In this document: positions 8,810 through 16,587 of the stretch, in pieces | Numbering within the stretch: the stretch's first letter is position 1 | Layout of the letters: every line of letters begins with the position of its first letter | Source of the DNA: RYN-230 sp963717125 | GTDB lineage: Bacteria; Actinomycetota; Actinomycetes; Streptosporangiales; Streptosporangiaceae | Reading direction: 5' to 3' | DNA: 64,000 nt | NCBI GenBank assembly: GCA_963717125.1 | Contig: CAVQVG010000016.1 | Coordinates: forward strand, 29,533-93,532 | The notes under the pieces: model-generated | What the model saw: only the letters and a program-made list of their open reading frames with translations | Database searches by the model: none | Told to the model about the DNA's origin: nothing | Program-made: the position numbers and the translations under genes

Positions 8810-9535
8810 TTGCCGGAGACGCTGAGCCGACGTGATCGCGTCCGTGCCGAGACGACCGTGGAGATCAAGCAGACGGCGCGGAAGATCCTGGTCGGGCAAG
8901 GGCCCGAAGCGGTCACCCTGCGCGCCATCGCCCGGGACATGGGGATGACCGCCCCGGCGCTGTACCGCTACTTCGGCAGCCACGAGGACCTGCTGCAGAA
9001 CGTCTGCGGGGACATCTTCGGCGAGCTAGCCGACGAGATCGAAGCCGCCATCGACGCGGCCGGCGCGGCGGCGGGTGGCGACATGACCGCCAAGGTGAGC
9101 GCCGCCTGCCGCGCCTTCCGGCACTGGGCTCTGCACCACCGGGCCGAGTTCTCCCTGCTCTTCGGGACACCGCTGCCCGGCGTGAACGTCGAGAACGATG
9201 ACTTCGCCGAGGAGTGCGCCCGCCGGTTCGCGGGCACTTTCTTCGCCCTGTTCCTGGAGCTGTGGCGCAAGCGGCCGTTCCCGGTGCCGGCCCCGGAGAA
9301 AATCGATCCGGGCCTGCGGGACCAGCTGACCCGCTATCGCGACGCCCTCGGCACCGACCTGCCGCTGGGCGCCATGCTCACGTTCCTGAGCTGCTGGGTG
9401 CGGTTGTACGGGATCGTGAGCATGGAGGTGTTCGGCCACCTGGGCTTCGCGCTGGATGACGCCGAGCCGATGTTCGAGATCACCCTGGCCGAGCTGGCCC
9501 GGTCGCTCAACCTGGACTACCCGCCCACCCCCTGA
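8810..9535 (+). CDS. TetR-family regulator (WHG-type C-terminal domain)
   Basis: A 241-residue protein from a TTG at 8810, chosen because AGGAG lies eight bases upstream; upstream ATGs at 8702-8741 have no ribosome site. The N-terminal TetR helix-turn-helix is clear (AVTLRAIARDMGMTAPALYRYFGSHEDLL). The C-terminal ligand domain carries HWALHHRAEFSLLFGTPLPG, typical of the WHG subfamily. It is divergent from the MmpL gene, the usual layout for an exporter repressor. Its 3' end overlaps the convergent XRE gene by 19 bases. Confidence 0.9.
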   Translation: MPETLSRRDRVRAETTVEIKQTARKILVGQGPEAVTLRAIARDMGMTAPALYRYFGSHEDLLQNVCGDIFGELADEIEAAIDAAGAAAGGDMTAKVSAACRAFRHWALHHRAEFSLLFGTPLPGVNVENDDFAEECARRFAGTFFALFLELWRKRPFPVPAPEKIDPGLRDQLTRYRDALGTDLPLGAMLTFLSCWVRLYGIVSMEVFGHLGFALDDAEPMFEITLAELARSLNLDYPPTP

Positions 9536-10014
9536 CCGCCCGGGGAGGTTCCACCCAGTGACCGGGATAGGTGCAAGGTGGCCAGCTGGTCAATCAGCAG
9601 CCACGGGCTGACGGCCGGCTCGCGGGCCAGGCGGCGCAGCCAGTCCCCGGCGGCGCGGCCATCGCCGGCGGCCAGCAGCGCGCTGTACTGGCGGGCGAGC
9701 TGCTGGTGGCGGGCCAGCGTGAGGGGATCGGCGCGGGCCGGGAACGGCATAGTCCGTGGGGCGGGCCGGGCCGGTGCGGGGGTGTCGTCGCGGCCGTCGG
9801 CCAGGTAGAGCGGGGAGACTTTGAGCACGTCGGCCACCGCGAGGATGTCGCTGGCGCGGGTCAGCGTCCGCTGGCCGTTTTCGACCATGGACACGAACGC
9901 CGGTGAGATGCAGGCCAGGTCGGCCAGCGCGACCTGGGACAGGCCGCGCCGCAGCCGCAGCGTGCGCAGCCGCACCCCGGCGTCGTCCCGCATCGGGTCA
10001 ATGCTCTTGGTCAC
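9517..10014 (-). CDS. XRE-family helix-turn-helix regulator
   Basis: A 165-residue protein. GTG 10014 overlaps the stop of the preceding ATPase gene as GTGA, so translation is coupled. Residues 10-68 are a Cro/CI-type HTH (LRTLRLRRGLSQVALADLACISPAFVSMVENGQRTL). The rest is Ala/Arg/Leu-rich and probably helical. Actinomycetes carry many pairs of a small RsbW-like ATPase with an XRE regulator, some acting in development and secondary metabolism. The role of this pair is not known. Confidence 0.85.
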   Translation of the reverse strand: MTKSIDPMRDDAGVRLRTLRLRRGLSQVALADLACISPAFVSMVENGQRTLTRASDILAVADVLKVSPLYLADGRDDTPAPARPAPRTMPFPARADPLTLARHQQLARQYSALLAAGDGRAAGDWLRRLAREPAVSPWLLIDQLATLHLSRSLGGTSPGGQGVGG

Positions 10015-10433
10015 CGGGCGGCCTCGCACGCGGGGTGCGTGTCCATTTCGAACCAGGTCGTCCAGCCGTGCTGGCTGTGCCCTTCGCAGCCCCATCTGGT
10101 GGCGAGCTGGCCGACGATCAGTAACCCCCGGCCGTTCTGCTCGTCCGCGCTTGGGCGGGTGGGTGAGTGCCAGGGGCCGCCCTGGTCGCGGACCTCCACC
10201 CGCAGGCGCTGGCCGTGCAACTGCGCGCGGACGGTGAAGCAGCCGCCGGGCTGGCGGGAGCGGCTGTGCATGATCGCGTTCGTGGCCAACTCGGACAGGC
10301 ACAGTAAGGCGTCATCGGCTACCTGGTGGCCATCGAGGATGCCGGCGAGGAAACGGCGGGCTTCGCGGATTTGCTCAGGTGCAGCGGGGAAGCTGCGGGA
10401 CCAGGTGACTAATGGTGCGGCTGTCTTAGGCAT
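10011..10433 (-). CDS. RsbW-like ATP-binding protein (HATPase_c_2)
   Basis: A 140-residue single-domain GHKL ATPase. The N box (LSELATNAIMHS), G1 region (VEVRDQGG) and G2 box (NGRGLLIVGQLA) are visible. There is no dimerisation or phospho-acceptor region, as in anti-sigma-factor kinases. ATG 10433 is chosen because the conserved fold begins 11 residues later; the frame extends to TTG 10511 without conserved sequence. It forms a two-gene unit with the XRE regulator and is divergent from the HTH gene at 10618. Confidence 0.85.
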   Translation of the reverse strand: MPKTAAPLVTWSRSFPAAPEQIREARRFLAGILDGHQVADDALLCLSELATNAIMHSRSRQPGGCFTVRAQLHGQRLRVEVRDQGGPWHSPTRPSADEQNGRGLLIVGQLATRWGCEGHSQHGWTTWFEMDTHPACEAAR

Positions 10434-10561
10434 TCGCGTCCGGGTGCACTGGTTGAGGAGGTGACGGTGACACGCGTATCCGATGTGCTTGCTGTGTTTG
10501 CTGTGTGTCAATGTGTAACCGGCCAGCAGGGCCGTTGGTACGCCGTTCCGTGGACGCTGAA

Positions 10562-10591
10562 GACGTTTCCCGTTAGGTTTACAGAAACGTC
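10562..10591. promoter_or_regulatory. 8-14-8 inverted repeat upstream of the HTH gene
   Basis: GACGTTTC (10562-10569) and GAAACGTC (10584-10591) are perfect inverted repeats separated by 14 bases. They end 26 bases before the GTG start of the HTH gene and lie in the divergent region with the ATPase/XRE operon. This is a candidate operator for one of the two HTH proteins. Confidence 0.55.
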
Positions 10592-10617
10592 CGAAGTGTC
10601 CAGGGGGTGTCGAAACC

Positions 10618-11358
10618 GTGCCAAACCAGGCACTTCGCCACGCTATGAGCGATGCGAAGATGACAGAACAAGCGCTAGCGCGGCGGATTGGGGTAGACGA
10701 GAAGACAGTCGCCCGCTGGGTGCAGGACTCTCGTGTTCCTCACCCACGCCACCGCTGGGCTGCGTGTGAAGTTCTGGAGGTTGACGAGGCCGTGCTCTGG
10801 CCAGAGGCGATCCGCGACGCGGTCAAGACCGGACCGGACCGCGAGGTAGCAGCCGTCTACCCTTACCGGTCGGCATGCCCGGCATCGTTGTGGCGCAGGC
10901 TGATTACGGACGCCAAAACCGAGATCACGTTCGCGGGTTACACGAACTACTTCCTGTGGATTGAGCAGCCCAATCTCGGGGCTGCGCTGCGCCGGAAAGC
11001 GTCCCAGGGCTGCCGCGTCCGGTTCCTGCTGGGCGACCCGGACAGTGAGGTGACCCGGAACCGCGAAGAGGTGGAGCAGACCTCCCTGACGGTCTCCACC
11101 CGGATCGCGGTCACCCTTGATGAACTGCGTAAGCTGCGCGGCACCGAGGGAATCGAAGCGCGGTTCTCCGACCGGCACATCGCCCTGTCGGCCTTTGTCT
11201 TCGATCACGACATGATCGTGACCCCGCACCTGGCGAACCTGGTCGGCCACAACTCCCCCGCGTTCCACTTCCGCCGCCACCAAGACGACGGGGTTTTCGA
11301 CCGGTTCGCCGGACATGTACAGGCGCTGTGGGATCAGGGCCGCAACGTCTGGGACTAG
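10618..11358 (+). CDS. HTH protein with C-terminal PLD-like/DUF5919-type domain
   Basis: A 246-residue protein. GTG 10618 is preceded by AGGGGG. Residues 1-60 form an XRE-like HTH (LARRIGVDEKTVARWVQDSRVPHPRHRWAACEVL). Residues 75-246 contain FAGYTNYFLWIEQPNLGAALRRKASQGCRVRFLLGDPDS and a late region with HIALSAFVFDHDMIVTPHL, resembling the degenerate phospholipase-D-like domain of actinobacterial DUF5919 proteins. No intact HKD motif is seen, so enzymatic activity is doubtful. It is divergent from the ATPase/XRE unit and borders AT-richer accessory DNA. Confidence 0.75.
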   Translation: MPNQALRHAMSDAKMTEQALARRIGVDEKTVARWVQDSRVPHPRHRWAACEVLEVDEAVLWPEAIRDAVKTGPDREVAAVYPYRSACPASLWRRLITDAKTEITFAGYTNYFLWIEQPNLGAALRRKASQGCRVRFLLGDPDSEVTRNREEVEQTSLTVSTRIAVTLDELRKLRGTEGIEARFSDRHIALSAFVFDHDMIVTPHLANLVGHNSPAFHFRRHQDDGVFDRFAGHVQALWDQGRNVWD

Positions 11359-12087
11359 ACCTGTCCGGAAGTGCAGAGACGATCATCGCGGTCGTGATCT
11401 TGACTTAGGTGGTGGGCGGTTTCAGTCGGTCGTTTAAGCTCGCACGGAAGGAGCTAGCTGGATCGCCCGCTCTCTTGCGCCGCCTATTCCCGTGGAGACG
11501 GGGTACTGGCGAGCAAGTCAACCAAAAATACATCCGTGTAGTGTGCAGTGAGGCTGTTGTTGCGGCCATGGTGCGCCGCGTAGGGGCGCCCGCTCTTGAT
11601 ACACAACTACGGCCGGATTCGGCAATACTAGTGGCCTCTTCGTACCGAAGCCAACTAGTGAGGCAGACTGACTGGGCTGCAATACGTCTGGCCTGGGAGC
11701 ACTGTCCATTAGTGTTCGCTGCCGTTCGATGGCGGCGGCGATCGTTACTCATCTGGTTACCCGGTCGGCGCGCGTGTCGGGGGTGGCCTGGCCGCTCCAC
11801 CTTCTGATCCGTACTGATGTACACGGGTGTCCCCTACCGACTCTAAGGCGATCGACCTGCCAGAACAGCGCTCGGCGGTGCGCAGCAACCGATGGCGTTG
11901 AGCGCTGCTGTCCAGGCCGAAATCCAGCCAGTCAGAGACAGATGCGCTGGCGGGGCCGGTCGGGGGTTGAGTGTCAAGCCGCAGTTGACAATGAACGGCC
12001 GCGATTGCCCTGCCCGGACTATCAGCTTGGGAATGAGTGGGCGTAGATCTTCATATAGATGGCAAGTTGAACACATCTCATCGAAGA
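11359..12087. other. gene-poor, lower-GC stretch
   Basis: About 730 bases without a convincing gene. Open frames of 130-140 codons exist on both strands at 11405-11824, but neither shows a recognisable domain, a good ribosome site or the codon bias of neighbouring genes. Base composition falls from here to about 14350, marking the left part of an accessory region. No tRNA, att site or repeat was found. Confidence 0.5.
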
Positions 12088-12927
12088 TCACCCTAGGTAG
12101 CGGACGAGTAAATAAGTGACTATTGCACCGCCAACGGCTCCTACCAAGCTAGCAAAAAGTGGACTATTTATATTTTCGGGAAGCATGAAGTTCGACCGTA
12201 TTTCATAAGCTGCTCTCTGAAAAGAAGGCCGAGAAAGAAATTTTGGCCAAATTCTGAGGCCTCCGCTTAGCAAAATTATAGAGGCTATCACTAGGCTCGC
12301 CAGAATAAAGATCGGCCACAGTTTTCCCATGGTCTGCGTGAAGTGCACAAGCCATGCCGGTGATGCGACCGACGCATCTTCCGGGCGGCTGGTAGACCAT
12401 ACTTCATAGCGGCCTTGTGGGCTAAAAAATGACCAGCCGAGGAACAGCAGGAACCAGCTCCAGCCCGGAAGGCTAAAGATCCAGAATGCAGCGGTAGCGG
12501 TAACCAGCCGACTATGAGCATCGCTTCGTAGATCTTGGTTGAATGCATAGAGTTTGTCACGTATGGTTGCGCTTGTTATCCATATTTCCCAGTTACGTCG
12601 CGTAAGGTCAATTTTAGCCGCCCCGCCGTCACTCTCTATAATCACGATGATGACATGGCGCGAGTGCTTTACTCGAGGATCAAGCGAACCTTCTAGTGAT
12701 GGCGGATCTGTCTCAGAGAGGGAAATGCTAGCATCTTGACTTTCACCGGTGTCAGCGTTGACCGTGGACCTGTTTATTATAAACATATAGCGCTGGGCGC
12801 CTAGTAGTAGACGACGGAGTGCATTATTAATTCCCTCCTCAGACACTAGTCTGCCAGTGAATTTTCCTTGGCGTCTACGCCGGATTGGAAGTTTTCGTGC
12901 TGACTTGTGGTCAGGTACATGTCCCAT
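12088..12927 (-). CDS. unrecognised membrane protein with N-terminal soluble domain
   Basis: A 279-residue protein. ATG 12927 is preceded by AGGGGG; the TTG at 12954 is less likely. Residues 1-145 are soluble and of mixed character. Three hydrophobic helices follow near residues 155-176, 212-232 and 258-278, with a 35-residue loop rich in Ser and charged residues between the first two. Codon use is much more AT-rich than in neighbours, indicating recent transfer. No family is recognised. It lies on the same strand as two other small unknown proteins, with a 575-base gap containing a large inverted repeat. Confidence 0.65.
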   Translation of the reverse strand: MGHVPDHKSARKLPIRRRRQGKFTGRLVSEEGINNALRRLLLGAQRYMFIINRSTVNADTGESQDASISLSETDPPSLEGSLDPRVKHSRHVIIVIIESDGGAAKIDLTRRNWEIWITSATIRDKLYAFNQDLRSDAHSRLVTATAAFWIFSLPGWSWFLLFLGWSFFSPQGRYEVWSTSRPEDASVASPAWLVHFTQTMGKLWPIFILASLVIASIILLSGGLRIWPKFLSRPSFQRAAYEIRSNFMLPENINSPLFASLVGAVGGAIVTYLLVRYLG

Positions 12928-13055
12928 AACCTGCCCCCTACTTGCATCAGGCAAGCATCCTAGTTAATTCGGTCTACGGTGGGAGCTGATATTACCGCCG
13001 GTTTGTCCTCGGAGTGGTCCCGTCCTCCTGATAGGTGCCGGGCCTTGCCGTGGAA

Positions 13056-13115
13056 GATCAGAGTCAAGGGTCTGCCCGAAGGGACGAGCCCTTGGGCGCG
13101 CCCTTGACGGTGATC
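13056..13115. repeat. 15-bp imperfect inverted repeat in a 575-base gene-free gap
   Basis: 13056-13070 and 13101-13115 are inverted copies with 13 of 15 bases matching; GTCAAGGG/CCCTTGAC is the perfect inner part, around a 30-base loop that itself contains CGAAGGGACGAGCCCTTG. The surrounding 12928-13502 holds no supported gene. It may be a decayed mobile-element end or a strong RNA hairpin upstream of the 12088-12927 gene. Confidence 0.5.
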
Positions 13116-13502
13116 TTTGCGCGGCGACAGGATGCCCGGCGCGGAGGACGCCCCGGTCAGATCTTGCACACGCGGTCACTGAGACAGCGTTACGAGCCTC
13201 AGCCATCTGCCAGCAGGTGCGGGCCGAGCTGACCGGCGTGCGGCGCCGCGCCCCCGAGGGCTCCCGCCCGGCAGGGCGCGGCAGGCCGCCGCCACATGGT
13301 CCCAGCGCGGCCCCGCTTTCCCGTGCTGGCCCGGGTGGCTGCCCGGCTCGCCAGTCCGCCTTTTCTCGGTGACTCCGCGCTCCCCACGTTTCATCCGGCC
13401 CGCGGGGCCGGATGGTTGGCGCGCCGTAGGCGGCGCCCTTGAAGCCGTAGAGAAACTTGTCACAGCTAGCGGAGGGCCTAAAGAAACGCTGGAGCCCGGG
13501 TA

Positions 13503-13883
13503 CTACTTCGCCTTCTCACGCCGTGTCGCTTTCGGCATTTTTGGCTTCTTAGCCTTGGAAGCATTAGAGCCCTGAGCCACTCTATGTACTACACCGTCGG
13601 CGCTAACAGTGGCACCTCTGCTGAGTTCAAACGCCGGACCCAAGTTATCAACGGCAACATAGTTGTTGACTTGAAGGTGCATCGGCCCGTCAGCAACTAT
13701 TCCGGCCTTGCCAACCCCAATTGCTGAAACGTCATCCAAGATGATACTGGGTGGCTTGCCTTGGATGCTTGTCATCGTCTGAATGAAGGCCTTCTCGCAG
13801 TCAGCGCAAATTGGCGCGTCAGCCTTTGGTTTTCGGTTAATATCCACATTGGCATCACGTCCGCAACTCGCGCAGCGAATCAT
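13503..13883 (-). CDS. small zinc-ribbon protein, unknown function
   Basis: A 126-residue protein. Residues 4-7 (CASC) and 26-29 (CADC) form a four-Cys zinc ribbon spaced by 18 residues. The middle (residues 45-100) is Val/Gly-rich, alternating and probably beta-structured. The last 20 residues are very basic (KAKKPKMPKATRREKAK). It starts 13 bases after the stop of the preceding two-helix membrane protein gene, so the two are probably co-transcribed. Codon use is AT-rich for this genome. No known family is recognised; a nucleic-acid or partner-binding adaptor is only a guess. Confidence 0.65.
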   Translation of the reverse strand: MIRCASCGRDANVDINRKPKADAPICADCEKAFIQTMTSIQGKPPSIILDDVSAIGVGKAGIVADGPMHLQVNNYVAVDNLGPAFELSRGATVSADGVVHRVAQGSNASKAKKPKMPKATRREKAK

Positions 13884-13896
13884 GGACCTGGAATTC

Positions 13897-14205
13897 CTAG
13901 CACTCAGGCTCCTGCCTATGGATTATGTTCCAGAAAAGAGCGTGGCGAGCATCGCCGCTTACGAAGACGTCAGCATCCGAATCGACATTGCCGAAAGCCG
14001 AACCGCTAGCATCTCCCGAGATGAATGTCCTAGGGCGGCTTCGAGGCTTCGCTTTCACAGGAAGGCTCAGCACGGCCCCGGCCAAGAAGAAGATAGTCAA
14101 GTATGTCCATACCGGCCACTTCCATGGCCAGTGAGCAGCAACTCCGGTGACGGCTACCGCAGCTCCTGCCAAGGCAAGAATGACCGTGCCGAGGTACTGA
14201 CGCAT
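13897..14205 (-). CDS. small two-helix membrane protein with glycine/aspartate repeat tail
   Basis: A 102-residue protein. ATG 14205 is preceded by AAGGAGAG. Two helices (about residues 5-25 and 30-50) are followed by a basic segment (KAKPRSRPR). The C-terminal 40 residues contain two imperfect repeats, FISGDASGSAF and FVSGDARHALF, suggestive of a short beta solenoid. With the zinc-ribbon gene 13 bases downstream it forms a two-gene unit in AT-rich DNA. Function unknown. The IS4 insertion starts about 150 bases upstream and may have separated the unit from its promoter. Confidence 0.6.
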   Translation of the reverse strand: MRQYLGTVILALAGAAVAVTGVAAHWPWKWPVWTYLTIFFLAGAVLSLPVKAKPRSRPRTFISGDASGSAFGNVDSDADVFVSGDARHALFWNIIHRQEPEC

Positions 14206-14229
14206 CGCTCTCCTTCGCCGTCAGAAAGG

Positions 14230-14344
14230 CTATGTTCGGATAGTGTACTGCAGAACCAGAACATCGCCCGGCACTATAGGCACCATAACCCTTACTGGCC
14301 GATCCGTTGCTGTATGGCCTGTTCTGATGTGTTCTGCTACCGGT
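14230..14344 (-). pseudogene. possible 3' remnant of an ORF split by the IS4 element
   Basis: The minus frame ending at TAG 14230 reads through the left target duplication. The minus frame entering the right duplication from 16610 reads ...GRLDPGI in the same phase. Removing the element and one duplication copy gives a continuous frame ...GRLDPGIPVAEHIRTGH... ending 24 bases before the two-helix membrane gene. The upstream part follows the aldo/keto reductase stop in frame and has only a TTG start, so a real gene is uncertain. Confidence 0.25.
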
Positions 14345-14452
14345 ATTCCTGGGTCAATGCCACTTAGCCTAAGTTGATCAGGCGGAAAGCCGGGCCATTT
14401 CAACGGCTGGACGGTGGCCGGATCATGGTGACGGGCGGCTGCTTCGGCTGGC

Positions 14453-14869
14453 TCATTCAGGCACGACACGAATGCTGTGCTGCTCGCCGATCCGGTGGCG
14501 CTCTTCGTCGGTGGCAGCGTTGTTGATCTGGTGGAAGTAGTCTTCGATGCCACCTGGGACGGTGATCAGGAGCAGCTTCGCGGGCTGGTCCTTGGCCCGG
14601 AACCGGTGCGGGCGGCCGCGGGGCAGGAACACGAAGCTGCCGGCTGGAGCGTCGAAGGTGTCGCTGCCGCAGCGGACCGACAGTTCGCCGGCGAGCACGT
14701 AGAGGCACTCGTCTTCCTGGTCATGGACATGCAGCGGCGGCCCGGCTTCGATGGTGGTCTCAAAGACGCTCAAGGCTCCGCCGGTGGAATGCTGCGACGC
14801 CTTCAGGCCCGGATCGCCTGCCACGCCGGCGCCTGGGGGAACGACGTAGCCAGCCAGGAAGTCGGTCAT
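14453..14869 (-). CDS. cupin-domain protein, passenger in the IS4 element
   Basis: A 138-residue single-domain cupin. Motif 1 (GPPLHVHDQEDECLYVLAGEL) supplies two His and a Glu; motif 2 (FLPRGRPHRFR) supplies the third His, so a metal site is complete. It resembles quercetin-2,3-dioxygenase-like small cupins, which often bind Fe, Mn or Ni; the substrate is unknown. ATG 14869 is chosen because the cupin fold begins shortly after it; the frame is open further upstream through the frameshifted transposase tail. It lies between the transposase tail and the left terminal repeat. GC content matches the genome rather than the AT-rich island. Confidence 0.8.
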   Translation of the reverse strand: MTDFLAGYVVPPGAGVAGDPGLKASQHSTGGALSVFETTIEAGPPLHVHDQEDECLYVLAGELSVRCGSDTFDAPAGSFVFLPRGRPHRFRAKDQPAKLLLITVPGGIEDYFHQINNAATDEERHRIGEQHSIRVVPE

Positions 14870-14957
14870 GGATACATCATCACGCTGGACCTGGCCTGGG
14901 TGCCGGGATTCGCGCCTGGCCGCGGGGGCCGGAGGCAAGGCCGCTAGCGTGAGCTGA

Positions 14958-15169
14958 TCATGCTGCGAGTGTGACCTGGCGCAGGTTGACCAGGCTGATC
15001 GTGGCGGGGCTGGGGGGGCGAGTGCCGTGGTCACCGGGCCGTTTGACCGGTAGGAGTTGTGGCGGGCTCGCTTGACCACCCGGGGTAGGTCCGATGCCGC
15101 CGCCTGGGGTTGAGGTGCTTAGCGCGAGTGATGTCGGCCATGACCGTGGCGAGGATGCGTTCTTGCTGC
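14958..15169 (-). pseudogene. frameshifted C-terminal coding remnant of the IS4 transposase
   Basis: Beyond the transposase stop the coding sense continues in other frames. After a shift at the C6 run (15173-15178) the frame reads PEQQERILATVMADITRAKH. After another shift it reads RVVKRARHNSYR. After a third it reads VKRPGDHGTR... ISLVNLRQVTLAA and stops at 14958. These pieces match the usual C-terminal end of actinobacterial IS4 transposases as I remember them. Either the end has decayed or the sequence contains errors here. Confidence 0.65.
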
Positions 15170-16438
15170 TCAGGGGGGAAAGGCCGCCGGGTCGGCGGCC
15201 CGGCGCCGGACGATGCGGACGGTCCGCTTGAACTTGACCCGGTCCGGGTCGATACCCGCCTCGGTCGCGGCCTGGCAGATCAGGGCCGACAGGGCGTAGT
15301 GGGTGAGCAGGTAGCCGTAAATCTCCTGGCGGACCATGTCCGGGCTCTTGGACCGCAGCACCCGCCCGGGACCTCGCAGGGACGTCTTGAGCTGGGCATT
15401 CCCGGTCTCATGCTCCCACCTTTGATGGTAGGCCTCCGCGAGCAGGGCTGCCGGAGCCGCCGTCATCTCGGTGATCGTGGTGATCAGCGTGATCAGCTCA
15501 CCCTTCCCGTCGCCGTCGCGGCCGGGGATCTCGTATTCGATGATCCGGACGTAGCGGGCCTGGGCCTCGTCTAGGTCCTGCCCGGCGCGGGCCGCCTCGA
15601 TGAGCGCCTGCCGGGCCTTGCCGCGGACCTTCGGATTCACCAGCACCGAGGAGTAGGACCCGTCGGGCAGCAAGTCGAGGACCGGCAGGGTGAGATCGGC
15701 CTTGACCCGCCATAGCAGCACCGCGCCTGTGTCCGCCGCGGTGCACCAGTCCGCCCAGTCGAAGAAGTTCCGGTCGGCGATCAGCAGCCAGCCGTCGTCC
15801 AGCCGCGGGTAGAGCGTACGGGCCAGCGACTGCTCCCCGGCGCCCTTGCCCGCCACCGCGCCCATCGCCACCTCCGCGACCACATGCGAGGCGCACTCGC
15901 TGACCGTGACCACCCGCACTTTCGGGAACGCCGGCCCGTCCGCGTCCTCAGCCCCGGTGCCGACGAAGCCGAACGCGGCGGCGTTCTCCGGCGTGTCGGG
16001 GGCATCCCACTCGAACCCGTCAATGGCCATCAGCCGCCAGCTCCCCAGGAACGCCCCGGCGGTCTCCTCCTCAGCCACGGGTACCGCGACCTCAGAGAAC
16101 AGCTCCTTCACCGGCTCGTAGCCCAGCCGCTGCCGGGCCTGGGTAATCCCGCCCGACGTCGGCACGCTCCACGACTCATCCCAGCAGCCCCACGCTGCCA
16201 GCGTCTCAGTCAGCCGGGCCGCGACCTCCTCATAGTCATCGTCAGCGAACAGCGCCAGCGCCATGACGAAATAGACCATCACGTGCGGCGGGAGCTTCCC
16301 GTCCGACCGCCTCGCCTGCTTGCCCGCCGCCGCGACCGCGTCATCCACCGCATCCCGGGGCACGAACGAGGCCAGCACGCCGAGCGACACCCAGTCCGTC
16401 AGCCGACCGCCCGCAGTCACCACGCCATTGTCTGCCAT
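15170..16438 (-). CDS. IS4-family DDE transposase
   Basis: A 422-residue transposase. Residues 10-100 form the IS4 N-terminal domain (WVSLGVLASFVPRDAVDDA). The DDE catalytic core has the first Asp in LMAIDGFEWD, the second in LLIADRNFFDW, and the Glu in a perfect Y-(2)-R-(3)-E-(6)-K signature (YHQRWEHETGNAQLK). ATG 16438 lies about 60 bases inside the right inverted repeat. The frame ends at TGA right after a TTTCCCCCC run. About 70 further residues expected for the family lie out of frame downstream, so activity depends on whether that tail is needed or reached by frameshifting. Confidence 0.9.
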   Translation of the reverse strand: MADNGVVTAGGRLTDWVSLGVLASFVPRDAVDDAVAAAGKQARRSDGKLPPHVMVYFVMALALFADDDYEEVAARLTETLAAWGCWDESWSVPTSGGITQARQRLGYEPVKELFSEVAVPVAEEETAGAFLGSWRLMAIDGFEWDAPDTPENAAAFGFVGTGAEDADGPAFPKVRVVTVSECASHVVAEVAMGAVAGKGAGEQSLARTLYPRLDDGWLLIADRNFFDWADWCTAADTGAVLLWRVKADLTLPVLDLLPDGSYSSVLVNPKVRGKARQALIEAARAGQDLDEAQARYVRIIEYEIPGRDGDGKGELITLITTITEMTAAPAALLAEAYHQRWEHETGNAQLKTSLRGPGRVLRSKSPDMVRQEIYGYLLTHYALSALICQAATEAGIDPDRVKFKRTVRIVRRRAADPAAFPP

Positions 16439-16563
16439 AAGCCGCGATCATGACGGCCACCAGGCAGAACACCGCAGAACGACACACCCTTGAAACCAAG
16501 ATCAACTTAATCTGAGTGGCATTGATTCCTGGGTCCAGACGACCGAACGCCCTGGGCGTGGCG

Positions 16564-16587
16564 CTTGGGCTTAAATCAGCGGCATTG
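16564..16587. repeat. solitary IS4-like end next to the IS insertion
   Basis: On the minus strand 16587-16564 begins CAATGCCGCTGATTTAAGCC, resembling the terminal repeat of the neighbouring element and of IS4, but it is not an exact copy. It lies 40 bases outside the right target duplication. It may be the relic end of an older related element, or a chance match. Confidence 0.35.

Larger units (their letters stand above)
14355..16524 (-). mobile_element. complete IS4-family insertion sequence with passenger gene
   Basis: A 2,170-bp element bounded by 25-bp terminal inverted repeats (14355-14379 and 16500-16524, 22 of 25 matching). The ends start CAATGCCACT, close to the TAATGCC ends of IS4. 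The direct repeat ATTCCTGGGT at 14345-14354 and 16525-16534 is a 10-bp target duplication, within the IS4-family range. Inside are the transposase (15170-16438), its frameshifted tail (14958-15169) and a cupin gene (14453-14869). The intact duplication shows a simple insertion that has not recombined since. Confidence 0.9.

Noticed and set aside
11405..11824. Opposed frames of about 130-140 codons on both strands
   Set aside because: Neither has a domain, ribosome site or typical codon use; the region is better described as gene-poor island DNA.
14345..16534. Eight-base TTCCTGGG considered as the target duplication
   Set aside because: Extending by one base on each side gives the exact 10-base ATTCCTGGGT and leaves ends starting CAATGCC, which fits IS4-family ends better.
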